Source of the DNA: Granulosicoccus sp045110515
Lineage (GTDB): Bacteria > Pseudomonadota > Gammaproteobacteria > Granulosicoccales > Granulosicoccaceae
DNA: 64,000 nt
Reading direction: 5' to 3'
Assembly (NCBI GenBank): GCA_045110515.1
Contig: JBGCGD010000061.1
Location: 1 to 64,000 of the forward strand
The notes beneath the pieces are model-generated. The model made no database searches. It was not told the origin of the DNA and saw only the letters and a program-made list of their open reading frames with translations. Below, piece after piece: positions 1 through 7,780 of this stretch (the first letter of the stretch is position 1; each line of letters starts with the position of its first letter). Made by a program: the position numbers and the translations under genes.

Positions 1-574
1 AGGATCACAATACCGCGCGGAATTGCTGGGTCGACTAAACCACCCGTTCGAGCAGTTTTCCCCCGATATCGATGAATCACCACATTTGGGGGAGTCACCG
101 AAAGAATTAGCCACCCGTTTGGCCGAAAACAAGGCAAAAACTCCCGATTTGGACGCGTTTGTGGCCAGTATCGCCAAATCGGCCATTGTTATCGCTTCTG
201 ACCAGGTCGCCGCTGTAGGCCCTCAATTACTCGGAAAACCAGGCACTTTTGAGAAAGCTTCCAAACAATTATGCGCAATGAGCGGAAAAACCGTGGCGTT
301 TTATACCTCGCTTTACCTGCGCGACACAGCCACTGGGGCTTCTTATCAAGCGTTGGACACCACTCGGGCAACACTAAGGACACTGAGTGAGGAGGAAATT
401 CAGCGCTACCTGAAGGTAGACAAACCTTTAGATTGCGCCGGTAGTTTTAAAGTCGAGTCGCTAGGAATCAGCCTGTTTGATTCAGTAGAAAGTCAGGACC
501 CAACCGCTCTTGTAGGACTGCCCATGATTGAGCTTTGCAAAGGCCTTCGTGCGCTTGGCCTTGATGTTCCCTAA
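1..574 (+). CDS. Maf/YceF-type nucleotide pyrophosphatase, 5' end cut by window
   Basis: A Maf-family nucleoside triphosphate pyrophosphatase, closest by eye to the YceF group (7-methyl-GTP pyrophosphatase), which removes modified nucleotides in the cytoplasm. The frame is open to the window edge. Codons before the first possible start (TTG at 23) read GSQYRAE, the conserved Maf start region, so the true start lies just outside the window and about ten residues are missing. Visible family marks are the acidic DIDE segment, the SDQV motif, the CAGSFKVE segment and the VGLPM segment near the C-terminus. It converges on pgpA with a 13-base gap. The choice of YceF over YhdE-type Maf rests on overall resemblance only. 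Confidence 0.88.
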   Translation, partial: GSQYRAELLGRLNHPFEQFSPDIDESPHLGESPKELATRLAENKAKTPDLDAFVASIAKSAIVIASDQVAAVGPQLLGKPGTFEKASKQLCAMSGKTVAFYTSLYLRDTATGASYQALDTTRATLRTLSEEEIQRYLKVDKPLDCAGSFKVESLGISLFDSVESQDPTALVGLPMIELCKGLRALGLDVP

Positions 575-587
575 GACGAATGCAGTA

Positions 588-1064
588 CTAAAAAAATCGA
601 ACGGCAATCTGCATGACAATCAGCGCAAACACTGCAGCTAACGCATCGTCAAGCATAATGCCCAGGCCGCCGTGAACCTGCTTATCCACCCAGCTAATAG
701 GCCATGGCTTGATAATGTCGAAGAAACGGAAAACGGCAAAACCTGCCAACACCCACCAGATGTCCCGCGGCACTGCTGCCATGGTGATGAGATAACCCAC
801 TACCTCATCCCACACAATACCCGGATGATCATGAACCCCCAGATTTTTAGCGCAAACGTCGCAACACCAAACACCGAAGACAAACAACACAACAACGATA
901 ACGGTGTAGAAAATTAAGTTGTGCGGCATTAGCAGCAACAGCGGTATTCCCAGCAAAGTACCGAACGTGCCCGGCGCTTTGGGCGCTAAACCAAGTCCTG
1001 CACCTAGGGCGATGAAATTGGCCGTGCCCTTCAAAGAGCTGACGCTCAGGGGCGTTGCACTCAC
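588..1064 (-). CDS. pgpA: phosphatidylglycerophosphatase A
   Basis: Inner-membrane phosphatase that converts phosphatidylglycerol phosphate to phosphatidylglycerol. It has 158 residues, normal for PgpA, with an N-terminal GLGLAPKAPGTFGTL segment, several hydrophobic segments, and acidic catalytic-type residues in DHPGIVWDEVVGY and MLDDALAA. The GTG start at 1064 overlaps the nusB stop by four bases (GTGA), so translation is probably coupled. The order nusB then pgpA is common in gammaproteobacteria. Confidence 0.93.
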   Translation of the reverse strand: MSATPLSVSSLKGTANFIALGAGLGLAPKAPGTFGTLLGIPLLLLMPHNLIFYTVIVVVLFVFGVWCCDVCAKNLGVHDHPGIVWDEVVGYLITMAAVPRDIWWVLAGFAVFRFFDIIKPWPISWVDKQVHGGLGIMLDDALAAVFALIVMQIAVRFF

Positions 1065-1705
1065 CGCTTTTTCATCTCAAGCGGTCGAACTTCAGCGGCA
1101 AGCTTATCGAGAACACCATTGATGTAACGATGCCCCTTATCGGCGCCAAACCGTTTGGTTATTTCAATGCCTTCATTGATAACGACACGGGCCGGAATAT
1201 CTAAACACTGCGTTAATTCGTAGGTGGCAATTCTCAATACCGCACGTTCAATGGGATCCAACGCGTCTATATCCCTGTCTAGCGAGCCTTTCATGGCCTC
1301 GTCTACGGTTTGAGGGTCATGGCTGACACCGTTAAATAATTGAGCGAAGTACTCAACGTCAACTCGACTCATATCTTGTTCATCAATGAACTGCGTGCGT
1401 ACATCTGAGCTTTGGGCGGAACTCACATCCCATTGATATAGCGCCTGCAATGCTCGTTCACGAGCATGACGACGTGACTGCGACCGACTGACCTTCTTAA
1501 CGCGTTTAGGTTTTGCTTCTGCATCAGCTTCGGGGGGTGCCTCTGTCGCTTGAGCCTGCTCGGCCTCTCGCAAGATGTCTCCCATCGAACGAGGCTCTTC
1601 CGTTCCCGGAATGACAGGCGCAGATTCACCCGTTAATGCATCGGCATCTGACGCAACTGCCCCTTTAGCGTTCTTCAGCTCTTCAGGTTGAGGAATATTC
1701 TTCAT
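1061..1705 (-). CDS. nusB: transcription antitermination factor NusB with long N-terminal extension
   Basis: NusB binds boxA RNA with NusE/S10 and supports antitermination of rRNA operons. The conserved all-helical domain begins near residue 75 (SRRHARERALQALYQWD) and runs to the end, with the typical INEGIEITKRFG and NGVLDK segments. The core is the usual 140 residues; about 70 residues precede it, rich in Glu, Ala and Pro and then Lys/Arg, likely disordered. No good ribosome binding site stands before ATG 1705; an in-frame ATG at 1585 would shorten but not remove the extension. It overlaps pgpA by four bases. Confidence 0.92.
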   Translation of the reverse strand: MKNIPQPEELKNAKGAVASDADALTGESAPVIPGTEEPRSMGDILREAEQAQATEAPPEADAEAKPKRVKKVSRSQSRRHARERALQALYQWDVSSAQSSDVRTQFIDEQDMSRVDVEYFAQLFNGVSHDPQTVDEAMKGSLDRDIDALDPIERAVLRIATYELTQCLDIPARVVINEGIEITKRFGADKGHRYINGVLDKLAAEVRPLEMKKR

Positions 1706-1810
1706 GGCTGGCGAACCTAACTCAGGTTAAAACGGAAGATAAGGCACTGTCCTGTACCCAACGGCCTATGATGGCGGTTTCGGCGTCTAAAAGGTCAAAA
1801 ACCACAGGAT

Positions 1811-3223
1811 TTACTGGCGTCGCCACGTCGTTTTGCCACCTGTATCTTCCAAAATAATACCCATGGCCACCAATTCGTCACGAATCTCATCGCTTCGGGC
1901 AAAATCTTTGGCTGCCCGCGCATCAACTCTTTCTGCGATTAGCGCATCGATCTCTTCATTGCTGGGTCCGCCTGCAGAGCTTCCTGCCTGCAATGCCACT
2001 TCCGGGTCCTGATCCAGAATGCCCAGCCTCTGCCCCAAGTAAACCAGAGTATTAGCAAGCACTCGCGAACGATCGCTGATTAAATCAGTTTCACGATTCA
2101 GAGTACCCGCCAGATCGTGCAACACGGACATAGCCAGCGGAGTGTTCAGATCGTCGTTCATGGCAGTATCAAAACGCTCAATGAAGGCGCTGTCGATCAT
2201 GGCATCAGCCGGCTTCCCATCACCTTCTGGTAGCGCATCTGTAGCTCTGCCTCGAAGCGCAATGTAGAAACGTTTTAACGATTCCCGAGCCGCATCCAGT
2301 GATTCTGTCATGTAGTTCAGGGGGCTTCGATAGTGACTGCCCACAATAAAGGTGCGAATTTCTTCGCCGCTGTATTGATCCAGCACATCGCGAAGAGTCA
2401 GAAAGTTATTTAACGATTTGGACATCTTCTCGTCGTCGATACGAACCAGACCGTTATGCATCCAGTAACGCGCAAACTTGCCACCGGTCAGTGCTTCACT
2501 TTGCGCAATTTCGTTTTCGTGATGCGGGAATTCTAAATCCATACCACCGCCGTGGATATCAAATTCATCACCCAGTAAATCCATGGACATGGCTGAACAT
2601 TCTATGTGCCAGCCCGGGCGTCCATCACCCCACGGTGAGGGCCAACTTGGCTCGGTCGGTTTTGCCGATTTCCACAGTACGAAATCTAAGGGATCGTTCT
2701 TAGCTTCGTCGACAGCTACACGTTCCCCGGCTCGAAGATCTTCAACTTTACGGCCGGATAATTTTCCGTATTCAGCGAAAGACTTAACGGAATAGAACAC
2801 ATCGCCGTTGTCAGCTGCGTAGGCATGTCCAGACTCGATAAGCTGAGTGATAATCCGAATCATGCTATCCACCGTTTCCGTCGCTTTAGGCTCGTGGGTG
2901 GGAGGCAACACATTAAGTGCACGTTCATCAGCGTGCATTTCATCGATATAGCGCTCGGACAATGCGGTAGGCGTCACACCGGTTTCTGCAGCCCGTTTAA
3001 TAATTTTGTCGTCCACGTCAGTAATGTTACGAACATATTTCACTGAGTAACCGAGAGATTTGAGGTGCCTGTACAGCACGTCGTAGACAATCATGACGCG
3101 CCCATGCCCGACATGGCAGACGTCATAAACCGTGATTCCGCAAACATACAGGCCTACATAGCCTTCGTTTAAGGGTATAAACGCCTCTTTTTGTCGATTA
3201 AGCGTGTTGTAGATCTGCAGCAT
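1811..3223 (-). CDS. cysS: cysteinyl-tRNA synthetase
   Basis: Class I aminoacyl-tRNA synthetase that charges tRNA-Cys in the cytoplasm. The 470 residues match the family length. The HIGH-type motif is HVGH at residues 37-40, with the zinc-ligand Cys28 just before it; further zinc ligands fit GWHIECSAM and the FPHHENE segment; the KMSKS loop is present near residue 266. The ATG start is followed directly by the conserved LQIYNTL N-terminus. It is divergent from the periplasmic cyclophilin gene, with a 139-base region between them. Confidence 0.97.
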   Translation of the reverse strand: MLQIYNTLNRQKEAFIPLNEGYVGLYVCGITVYDVCHVGHGRVMIVYDVLYRHLKSLGYSVKYVRNITDVDDKIIKRAAETGVTPTALSERYIDEMHADERALNVLPPTHEPKATETVDSMIRIITQLIESGHAYAADNGDVFYSVKSFAEYGKLSGRKVEDLRAGERVAVDEAKNDPLDFVLWKSAKPTEPSWPSPWGDGRPGWHIECSAMSMDLLGDEFDIHGGGMDLEFPHHENEIAQSEALTGGKFARYWMHNGLVRIDDEKMSKSLNNFLTLRDVLDQYSGEEIRTFIVGSHYRSPLNYMTESLDAARESLKRFYIALRGRATDALPEGDGKPADAMIDSAFIERFDTAMNDDLNTPLAMSVLHDLAGTLNRETDLISDRSRVLANTLVYLGQRLGILDQDPEVALQAGSSAGGPSNEEIDALIAERVDARAAKDFARSDEIRDELVAMGIILEDTGGKTTWRRQ

Positions 3224-3277
3224 GCGAGCTTTACGGTTCAGTAAATTGTCGAGGAATACTGAAGCCTAGCAGATTAC

Positions 3278-3329
3278 CCGATGGATACTGAGACCAGCGA
3301 GAACTCAAATTGCCGCTAAAATCCATCGG
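3278..3329. repeat. 9-bp perfect inverted repeat in cysS/ppiA divergent promoter region
   Basis: CCGATGGAT at 3278-3286 and ATCCATCGG at 3321-3329 are exact inverted copies separated by 34 bases. They lie between two divergent genes, so they could be operator half-sites or the stem of a leader RNA. No regulator can be named. Confidence 0.4.
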
Positions 3330-3362
3330 TTAATAGAACATTAGGTTTTTTCAGGGTCTAAC

Positions 3363-4031
3363 ATGGCAAATCGACAAACGGTTGGAATCAGACTTGCGCT
3401 CGTGTTCGCAGTGATGACAGGAACACTTTTCAGCATGACGGCACTGGCTGAAAACACCCGCGTGACCATGAAGACAACTCAGGGCGACATTGTAATTCAG
3501 CTGGATGCAGAACGCGCCCCGCAAACGGTTCGCAACTTCCTGCAATATGTCGATGATGGTTTTTATTCCAACACCTTGTTTCACCGGGTGATAGAAGGCT
3601 TCATGATTCAGGGCGGCGGCTTTACTACCGATTATCAGCGTAAATCAACCCGACCACCCGTTAGCAATGAAGCCTATAACGGTCTTCAGAACAACCGTTA
3701 CACCATTGCTATGGCGCGAACAACGGCGCCCCATTCGGCGACCTCGCAGTTTTTCATCAACAGTGAAAACAACAGTAACCTGAACCATACCAACACGACT
3801 CAGCGAGGCTGGGGCTATACCGTATTCGGTAAAGTGGTTGAGGGAAAAAACATCGTAGATACCATCAGCCAGGTACCTACCAGCTCCGGAGGACCGTTTA
3901 GCCGAGATGCACCGATTGACCCTGTCATCATTCTATCAGTGGAGCGATTCAGCCCGGTCCAGGCGCAGGCCACCGACGCTACAGATGGCTTAACCAAGGT
4001 TGAAGGCAGCGCGACTGCGGAACAGAACTAG
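3363..4031 (+). CDS. periplasmic peptidyl-prolyl cis-trans isomerase (PpiA-type cyclophilin)
   Basis: Cyclophilin that speeds proline isomerisation during folding of exported proteins. The first 29 residues form a signal peptide with a hydrophobic core and an ALA/EN cleavage site, which places the enzyme in the periplasm. The cyclophilin core shows FHRVIEGFMIQGGG, the active-site Arg of FHR, and SQFFINSENN. About 25 residues past the core form a polar tail. It lies upstream of the cytoplasmic cyclophilin gene ppiB in the same direction, so the two look like exported and cytosolic paralogues in one cluster. Confidence 0.93.
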   Translation: MANRQTVGIRLALVFAVMTGTLFSMTALAENTRVTMKTTQGDIVIQLDAERAPQTVRNFLQYVDDGFYSNTLFHRVIEGFMIQGGGFTTDYQRKSTRPPVSNEAYNGLQNNRYTIAMARTTAPHSATSQFFINSENNSNLNHTNTTQRGWGYTVFGKVVEGKNIVDTISQVPTSSGGPFSRDAPIDPVIILSVERFSPVQAQATDATDGLTKVEGSATAEQN

Positions 4032-4112
4032 TTGCTGCAATTCAGCGATCGTATAAATTCGGCTGCTACACTACACCTTTTTTAGCAACGCTAGACGGTT
4101 GGTCCGTACCTT

Positions 4113-4613
4113 ATGAAAGCAACTCTTACGACAAACAAAGGCTCAATTGTTATCGAATTGAACGCGGAAGCGGCACCGATAACTTGCGCCAACTTCAAAC
4201 GCTATGCGGATGAAGGCCATTTCAACGGGACTATCTTCCATCGCGTTATCCCTAACTTCATGATCCAAGGCGGTGGTTTCACACCTGACATGGAACAAAA
4301 ATCTACCCACGACAACATTCAAAACGAAGCGTCAAACGGACTGACCAACGTGACAGGTTCAATCGCGATGGCGCGCACACCTGACCCGCATTCAGCTAGC
4401 TCTCAGTTTTTCATCAATTTGACTGACAACGACTTTTTGAACTTCCGCGATGAGTCTCAAGCCGGTTTTGGTTACTGCGTGTTCGGACAGACTGTCGAAG
4501 GCATGGATACCGTCAACGCCATAGCAGGCGTTCCGACGGGTTCAAACGGACACCATCAAGATGTTCCCACTGAAGCTGTCGTCATTGAAACTATTGTCGT
4601 TAGCGAAGACTAA
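4113..4613 (+). CDS. ppiB: cytoplasmic peptidyl-prolyl cis-trans isomerase B
   Basis: Cytosolic cyclophilin of 166 residues with no signal peptide. It starts KATLTTNKGSIVIELN as PpiB proteins do, and carries FHRVIPNFMIQGGGF and SQFFINLTDND. The stop codon TAA at 4611-4613 lies in the same reading frame as the downstream lpxH, separated from its conserved N-terminus by only two codons. Confidence 0.95.
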   Translation: MKATLTTNKGSIVIELNAEAAPITCANFKRYADEGHFNGTIFHRVIPNFMIQGGGFTPDMEQKSTHDNIQNEASNGLTNVTGSIAMARTPDPHSASSQFFINLTDNDFLNFRDESQAGFGYCVFGQTVEGMDTVNAIAGVPTGSNGHHQDVPTEAVVIETIVVSED

Positions 4614-4619
4614 ACACTC

Positions 4620-5339
4620 ATCAACAGTCAGCTGTTCATAGCGGATCTTCATCTTGATCCTGCTACTCCGGCCCTACAAGATCTGGCCCTGCGTTTTTTG
4701 CAATTCGCGCAGGGCCATGACCACCTTTATATACTCGGCGACCTTTTCGAGTTTTGGCTAGGAGATGATGCCGGTCTGGCGGCATACCCATCATTTGTCC
4801 AAGCCTTGGCATCGCTGAAAGACCACAACTGCTCAGTCACCGTCATGCTAGGCAATCGCGACTTCCTACTCGGAGACGATTTTGCGAAGGATGCGGCCGT
4901 ATCGTTAGTCAAAGACGATACGTTGATTGTTCAACTTGGCAACTCTAATGCGTTGCTCATGCATGGCGATACGCTTTGCACCGACGATATCGACTACCAG
5001 GCGTTTCGCAAAATGGTCCGAGCGCCTGAATGGCAAGAGAACTTTTTGAAACAGTCTGTTGAGGCTCGTATCAATCAGGCCAAAGCGATGCGCAAAGCCA
5101 GTGCAAACGCAAGTGCTGGAAAAGGTCGGGACATCATGGACGTTAACTTAAGCGCCGTATCAAGCCACATTAATCAAAGCCAATGCCCGGTTTTGATTCA
5201 CGGGCACACGCACCGCCCGGCCATTCACAACGTCACAGAATGCAATGCACGTCGATACGTGGTGGGCGATTGGCATGAAGATCACGCTCAGTTTGTTCAA
5301 TGGACGCCTGACGGTCTCGAGCTTTTAGAATTTCGTTAG
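4620..5339 (+). CDS. lpxH: UDP-2,3-diacylglucosamine pyrophosphatase with probable non-canonical start
   Basis: Lipid A pathway enzyme that hydrolyses UDP-2,3-diacylglucosamine to lipid X and UMP, a peripheral protein on the cytoplasmic side of the inner membrane. Calcineurin-like metallophosphatase motifs are DLHL, YILGDLFE, GNRDFLLG, MHGDTLCTDD and HGHTHRP. The first ATG/GTG/TTG in frame is TTG 4698, but starting there would lose the metal-binding DLHL motif. The frame is open back to the ppiB stop and encodes INSQLFIADLHL from ATC 4620. That start gives 239 residues, against 240 in E. coli, and places the motif as in other LpxH proteins. The start is therefore inferred to be ATC (CTC or CTG are alternatives). 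The 3' end overlaps the convergent DUF455 gene by four bases. Confidence 0.85.
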   Translation: MNSQLFIADLHLDPATPALQDLALRFLQFAQGHDHLYILGDLFEFWLGDDAGLAAYPSFVQALASLKDHNCSVTVMLGNRDFLLGDDFAKDAAVSLVKDDTLIVQLGNSNALLMHGDTLCTDDIDYQAFRKMVRAPEWQENFLKQSVEARINQAKAMRKASANASAGKGRDIMDVNLSAVSSHINQSQCPVLIHGHTHRPAIHNVTECNARRYVVGDWHEDHAQFVQWTPDGLELLEFR

Positions 5340-6193
5340 TCAGCTTGCATCATCGCAGCCTTGTACTCCAACTCCATCTCTTTTATTAGCAACAGCTCCT
5401 CTTCATTAAAGCCAGCTTGCAACCGCGCTTTTTCGTTGTAAGGACTTCGCAAGTACGCGCTGTTCTCGCCTTTTAACAGATCTCTGAAAACCTCGGTGCC
5501 ATCCAGCTCACGCTGTTCACACAAGTAACGAAACCATCGATTACCTACCTCGACATGCGTGATTTCATCGGTGTAGATACGTTGAAGGATACGCGCGGTA
5601 TCGTCATCGCCTAAGCGCTGAAGCTTCTCAATCATAGGCGGTGCGACATCCAGACCACGCGCTTCGAGTATGCGCGGCACCAATGCCATTCTGACCAGAA
5701 TATCGTGGCAGGTTCTTCTGGCCATATCCCATAAGCCATCGTGTGCTTTGAGAGCCCCATAGTGGCAGTCCAGCGACTCCAGACGGGCATGTAAAAGCAA
5801 GAAATGTTGCCCCTCATCAGAACCTACCCGGAGCCAATCCTCATAGTAGTCGGTGGGCATATCGCGAAATCGATACACCGCATCCAATGCGAGGTTGATG
5901 GCGTTGAATTCGATGTGGGCCAGCGAATGGATGAGTCCTATTCGCCCGGCAATGGAGCCCATACCGCGGCGCGGAAGATGACGGGCGTCGACCAATTCAG
6001 GTTTTGCCGGACGTCCGGGCGCCTCTAGCGTACGTATAACTGACAACGAGGGCAAGTTTACTAGGGCGTCCAAACTGGATTGAGGTAGCGAACACCATTG
6101 ATCGTACAGCTCAATACTGGCTTGTGCTTTTTCCACAGGGTCGGCACACATCAGAACATCTTCTGCTTCTTTAAATAAATCGCGAATACTCAC
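5336..6193 (-). CDS. DUF455 family ferritin-like protein
   Basis: A 285-residue DUF455 (COG2833) protein. The family has a ferritin-like helical fold and is assumed to bind a di-metal centre; its role is not established. Visible marks are HSLAHIEFNAINLALD near the middle, GSDEGQHFLLL, and YTDEITHVEVGNRWF toward the C-terminus, which together supply Glu and ExxH-type ligands for a di-metal site. No signal peptide or membrane segment, so cytoplasmic. It is transcribed toward lpxH, with a four-base overlap of the 3' ends. Confidence 0.85.
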   Translation of the reverse strand: MSIRDLFKEAEDVLMCADPVEKAQASIELYDQWCSLPQSSLDALVNLPSLSVIRTLEAPGRPAKPELVDARHLPRRGMGSIAGRIGLIHSLAHIEFNAINLALDAVYRFRDMPTDYYEDWLRVGSDEGQHFLLLHARLESLDCHYGALKAHDGLWDMARRTCHDILVRMALVPRILEARGLDVAPPMIEKLQRLGDDDTARILQRIYTDEITHVEVGNRWFRYLCEQRELDGTEVFRDLLKGENSAYLRSPYNEKARLQAGFNEEELLLIKEMELEYKAAMMQAD

Positions 6194-6259
6194 CCAGCCC
6201 CATCCTAGTTATAACTTGCTGTTCAACTACTTAATTGAAGAGCATTGAACGTAAAATCA

Positions 6260-6808
6260 ATGAACAACATACTGCCCCGCACTCAGCGGGCACTAAGCGT
6301 AACACTGCTATCCGTCGTACTGAGCGCATGCGCAACAAAACCATCAGCACCGGATGTTCCTCTACATACTTTCGTTTTGTATGAAGACCTAATAGGCAAA
6401 ACGATTGGCACCGGAAACTTCAGTGCCATTGATGGTACCAGCCGGGACTTCGTTGCCTTTATGAACGGAAGCTGGGATGGAAAGGTACTGACACTAGTGG
6501 AAGATTTCGAATACGCGGACGGTGTGAAAGAGCGTAAGACGTGGGTCTTCACATTGCTACCGAACGGCGAATTCAGTGGTGAACGGGAAGATGTCGTGGG
6601 CACTGCCAGAGGTTATCAGGATGGCGATGTATTCAGGCTCGAGTACACCATGGCTATCCCCAACGATGACGGAACACCTGGACGCAAAGTGTCATTCAAG
6701 GATGTCCTGTCTAAACGGGCGGATGGCGTCATTCAAAACGATGCTGTTGTCGGCATGTGGGGTGTTCGCGTCGGCAGTGTTAATTTAACGATCGAAAAAG
6801 CCTCCTAA
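6260..6808 (+). CDS. DUF3833 family lipoprotein
   Basis: A small lipoprotein: after a short positively charged start and a hydrophobic stretch comes a lipobox ending in LSAC (Cys24 from ATG 6260). The mature part has the DUF3833 pattern, with FMNGSWDG, LVEDFEYADG, WVFTLLPNG, GEREDVVGTARGY and a closing GVRVGSVNLTI. Function of the family is unknown. An in-frame TTG at 6245, close to a GAAGAG, could add five residues without changing the signal peptide. The DMT permease and PhzF genes follow in the same direction. Confidence 0.82.
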   Translation: MNNILPRTQRALSVTLLSVVLSACATKPSAPDVPLHTFVLYEDLIGKTIGTGNFSAIDGTSRDFVAFMNGSWDGKVLTLVEDFEYADGVKERKTWVFTLLPNGEFSGEREDVVGTARGYQDGDVFRLEYTMAIPNDDGTPGRKVSFKDVLSKRADGVIQNDAVVGMWGVRVGSVNLTIEKAS

Positions 6809-6830
6809 CCCAAGCGCCTCAAAGGAGCAT

Positions 6831-6851
6831 ATGATGGCGGGCAAGCGTTAA
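6831..6851 (+). other. six-codon open frame with strong ribosome binding site, before DMT permease gene
   Basis: AGGAG at 6823-6827 stands 3 and 6 bases before two consecutive ATG codons that open a tiny frame, MMAGKR, closed by TAA at 6849. The frame is the same as that of the permease starting at 6888, which has no clear binding site of its own. It may be a leader peptide coupled to the permease, or a former N-terminus cut off by a stop mutation. No direct evidence of translation. Confidence 0.3.
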
Positions 6852-6887
6852 CGTTCTCAGCCACCCTATGCATGCCTCGTTGAAGCC

Positions 6888-7778
6888 ATGAATGTATGGA
6901 TTACATTCACTGTTTTTGCAGCCCTGATGCAGGCAGTTAGGACTGCTGGGCAAAAACAACTCACCAGTAGCGTAAGCCCTATGGCTGCCACGCTAGTACG
7001 CTATGTATTCGGACTCCCTTTTGCCATTGCGTATTTGCTGTTCCTCGAACGCTATGACGCCGTCACACACTTAAGCAACGCCATACAAATACCCCGATTC
7101 GTGACATACGCCTTACTGGCAGGGGTTGCTCAAATTCTGGCAACGTTTCTTCTCGTGAAAGCGGTGAGCTTTAAAAATTTCACAGTTGGTACAAGCTTTG
7201 CCAAAACGGAAGCCATCCAAACCGCCGTATTCGGCATGCTGTTATTTGGCAGCACGTTAAATGCATTGGGGTGGTTGGCCGTAGCGGTAGGCGTCGCCGG
7301 TATATTTATTGTCAGCATACCCACTAAGAACGGCCGCTGGGAACCCATGAATATTTTATTGGGGACACTATCCGGTACTGCGTTCTCGTTTACGTCTCTT
7401 TGGCTACGCGAAGCAAGTATTAGTCTTGGACTGCCTGTCCTTACCAGTGCCGCAGTTACATTGCTTTTTATGGTGACCACCCAATCGCTTATGTGTATGA
7501 CTTACATCGCCCTCAAGGAGCCCGAACAGTTTAGCGCCATGATGAAAAGAATTCGCTTATGCTGGTTTGTGGGGCTAACGAGCGCCCTTGGCTCAATCGG
7601 TTGGTTTACCGCGATGACTGCGCAAAACCCTGCGCTGGTTAAATCGCTTGGCCAAGTAGAGTTCATCTTTACTTTATTAATTACGACCTTATTCTTTAAA
7701 GAGAAAGTCACGGGCAGAGAATTATTCGGTGTGCTTGCAATTGTTGCTAGCGTTATTCTAATCATCAAAGCGACGTAA
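6888..7778 (+). CDS. EamA/DMT-superfamily permease
   Basis: Inner-membrane transporter of the drug/metabolite type. The 296 residues form about ten hydrophobic helices arranged as two EamA-like repeats, with a short loop at ERYDAVTHLSNAIQIPRF and a basic central linker near TKNGRWEP. A substrate cannot be told from sequence. The stop is followed two bases later by the PhzF-like gene, so the two are very likely co-transcribed. The start at ATG 6888 puts the first helix immediately at the N-terminus. Confidence 0.87.
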   Translation: MNVWITFTVFAALMQAVRTAGQKQLTSSVSPMAATLVRYVFGLPFAIAYLLFLERYDAVTHLSNAIQIPRFVTYALLAGVAQILATFLLVKAVSFKNFTVGTSFAKTEAIQTAVFGMLLFGSTLNALGWLAVAVGVAGIFIVSIPTKNGRWEPMNILLGTLSGTAFSFTSLWLREASISLGLPVLTSAAVTLLFMVTTQSLMCMTYIALKEPEQFSAMMKRIRLCWFVGLTSALGSIGWFTAMTAQNPALVKSLGQVEFIFTLLITTLFFKEKVTGRELFGVLAIVASVILIIKAT

Positions 7779-7780
7779 AC

